The notes under the pieces were generated by a model, which searched no databases, had not been told where the DNA came from, and saw only the letters and a list, made by a program, of their open reading frames with translations. A DNA stretch of 5,358 bases, taken from positions 1 to 5,358 of the forward strand of contig DHIQ01000114.1 in assembly GCA_002403895.1 (NCBI GenBank), written 5' to 3'. The first letter of the stretch is position 1; each line of letters starts with the position of its first letter. The stretch comes from Candidatus Neomicrothrix sp. UBA4742 (GTDB lineage Bacteria > Actinomycetota > Acidimicrobiia > Acidimicrobiales > Acidimicrobilacustridaceae). Below are positions 5,116-5,358 of this stretch, one piece after another. A program made the translations under genes and the position numbers.

Positions 5116-5358
5116 TCAGAAGATCAGCAGCACCGGACGCCTGCAGTGCAATGCCACCTCGTGGCTCACGCTGCCCAGCAGCAGCTCTGCGACTTCCGCC
5201 CTTGCCCCGCTGGCCGACGACCACGATGTCGGCGTCGACGGCATCGGCGACATGGATGATCACCGACGCTGGCCTGCCGTCCTCCAGCAGCACCCGTTGG
5301 GGCAACCCTGACTCCTTGAGTGGGGCGGTCCACTCGTCCTCCAGCATTCGTTTCAGCG
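5116..5358 (-). pseudogene. Universal stress protein (UspA family), C-terminal part, frameshifted
   Basis: Leftward from the right edge the frame reads LKRMLEDEWTAPLKESG, RVLLEDGRPASVII and ADIVVVGQRGKGG, the second half of a UspA domain. After GKGG the frame turns to nonsense and runs to 5102. Skipping one base at 5194 restores VAELLLGSVSHEVALHC and RRPVLLIF with a stop at 5118-5116. This completes the ATP-binding signature G-x2-G-x9-G-S, which the shift splits. The 5' half lies outside the window; the Met at 5347 is internal. UspA proteins bind ATP and help cells endure stress or dormancy. Unless the shift is a sequencing error, the product has lost its final strand and ATP loop. It converges on the transposase remnant, which ends where this gene's original stop is. 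Confidence 0.8.

Overview
The window reads as high-GC actinobacterial chromosome: GC-rich third codon positions, GTG starts, weak or absent Shine-Dalgarno sites, and proteins that look actinobacterial. The genus cannot be told from this stretch. It looks like an accessory or decaying segment. A few intact genes sit among insertion-sequence remnants, a frameshifted gene and short duplications.

Left part (1-970). A leftward gene begins at base 24 with a clear ribosome binding site, and only eight of its codons are in the window. Rightwards, about 82-432 holds coding-like sequence broken by in-frame stops and an 11-bp tandem duplication, probably a decayed gene. Two small unidentified genes follow (356-706 and 703-912), joined by an ATGA overlap.

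Middle part (971-4091), all leftward. An ABC exporter operon comes first: an ATP-binding subunit of the BcrA/CcmA-like drug/lantibiotic exporter type (3092-4075), coupled through a GTGA overlap to an ABC-2 type permease (2229-3095). Downstream of a short tRNA-like relic lies a gene for an exported, possibly lipid-anchored protein (971-2011). The start region of the ATPase is covered by a perfect 22-bp tandem repeat, and the start codon of the exported protein sits in the loop of a perfect short hairpin.

Right part (4092-5358). The C-terminal end of a DDE transposase (leftward) abuts an intact yjbQ/UPF0047-type gene (4446-4850, rightward). Next comes a second, unrelated-looking transposase remnant with two in-frame stops (rightward). 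At the edge is the C-terminal half of a universal stress protein (leftward), whose ATP-binding loop is cut by a one-base frameshift. The yjbQ gene therefore lies between two transposase fragments pointing away from it.

I see no CRISPR array, no complete mobile element, no complete tRNA or rRNA gene, and no recognisable defence or biosynthetic system. The points most worth a second look are the repeat and hairpin at two translation starts, the broken genes, and the tRNA-like relic between the exporter and the exported protein.
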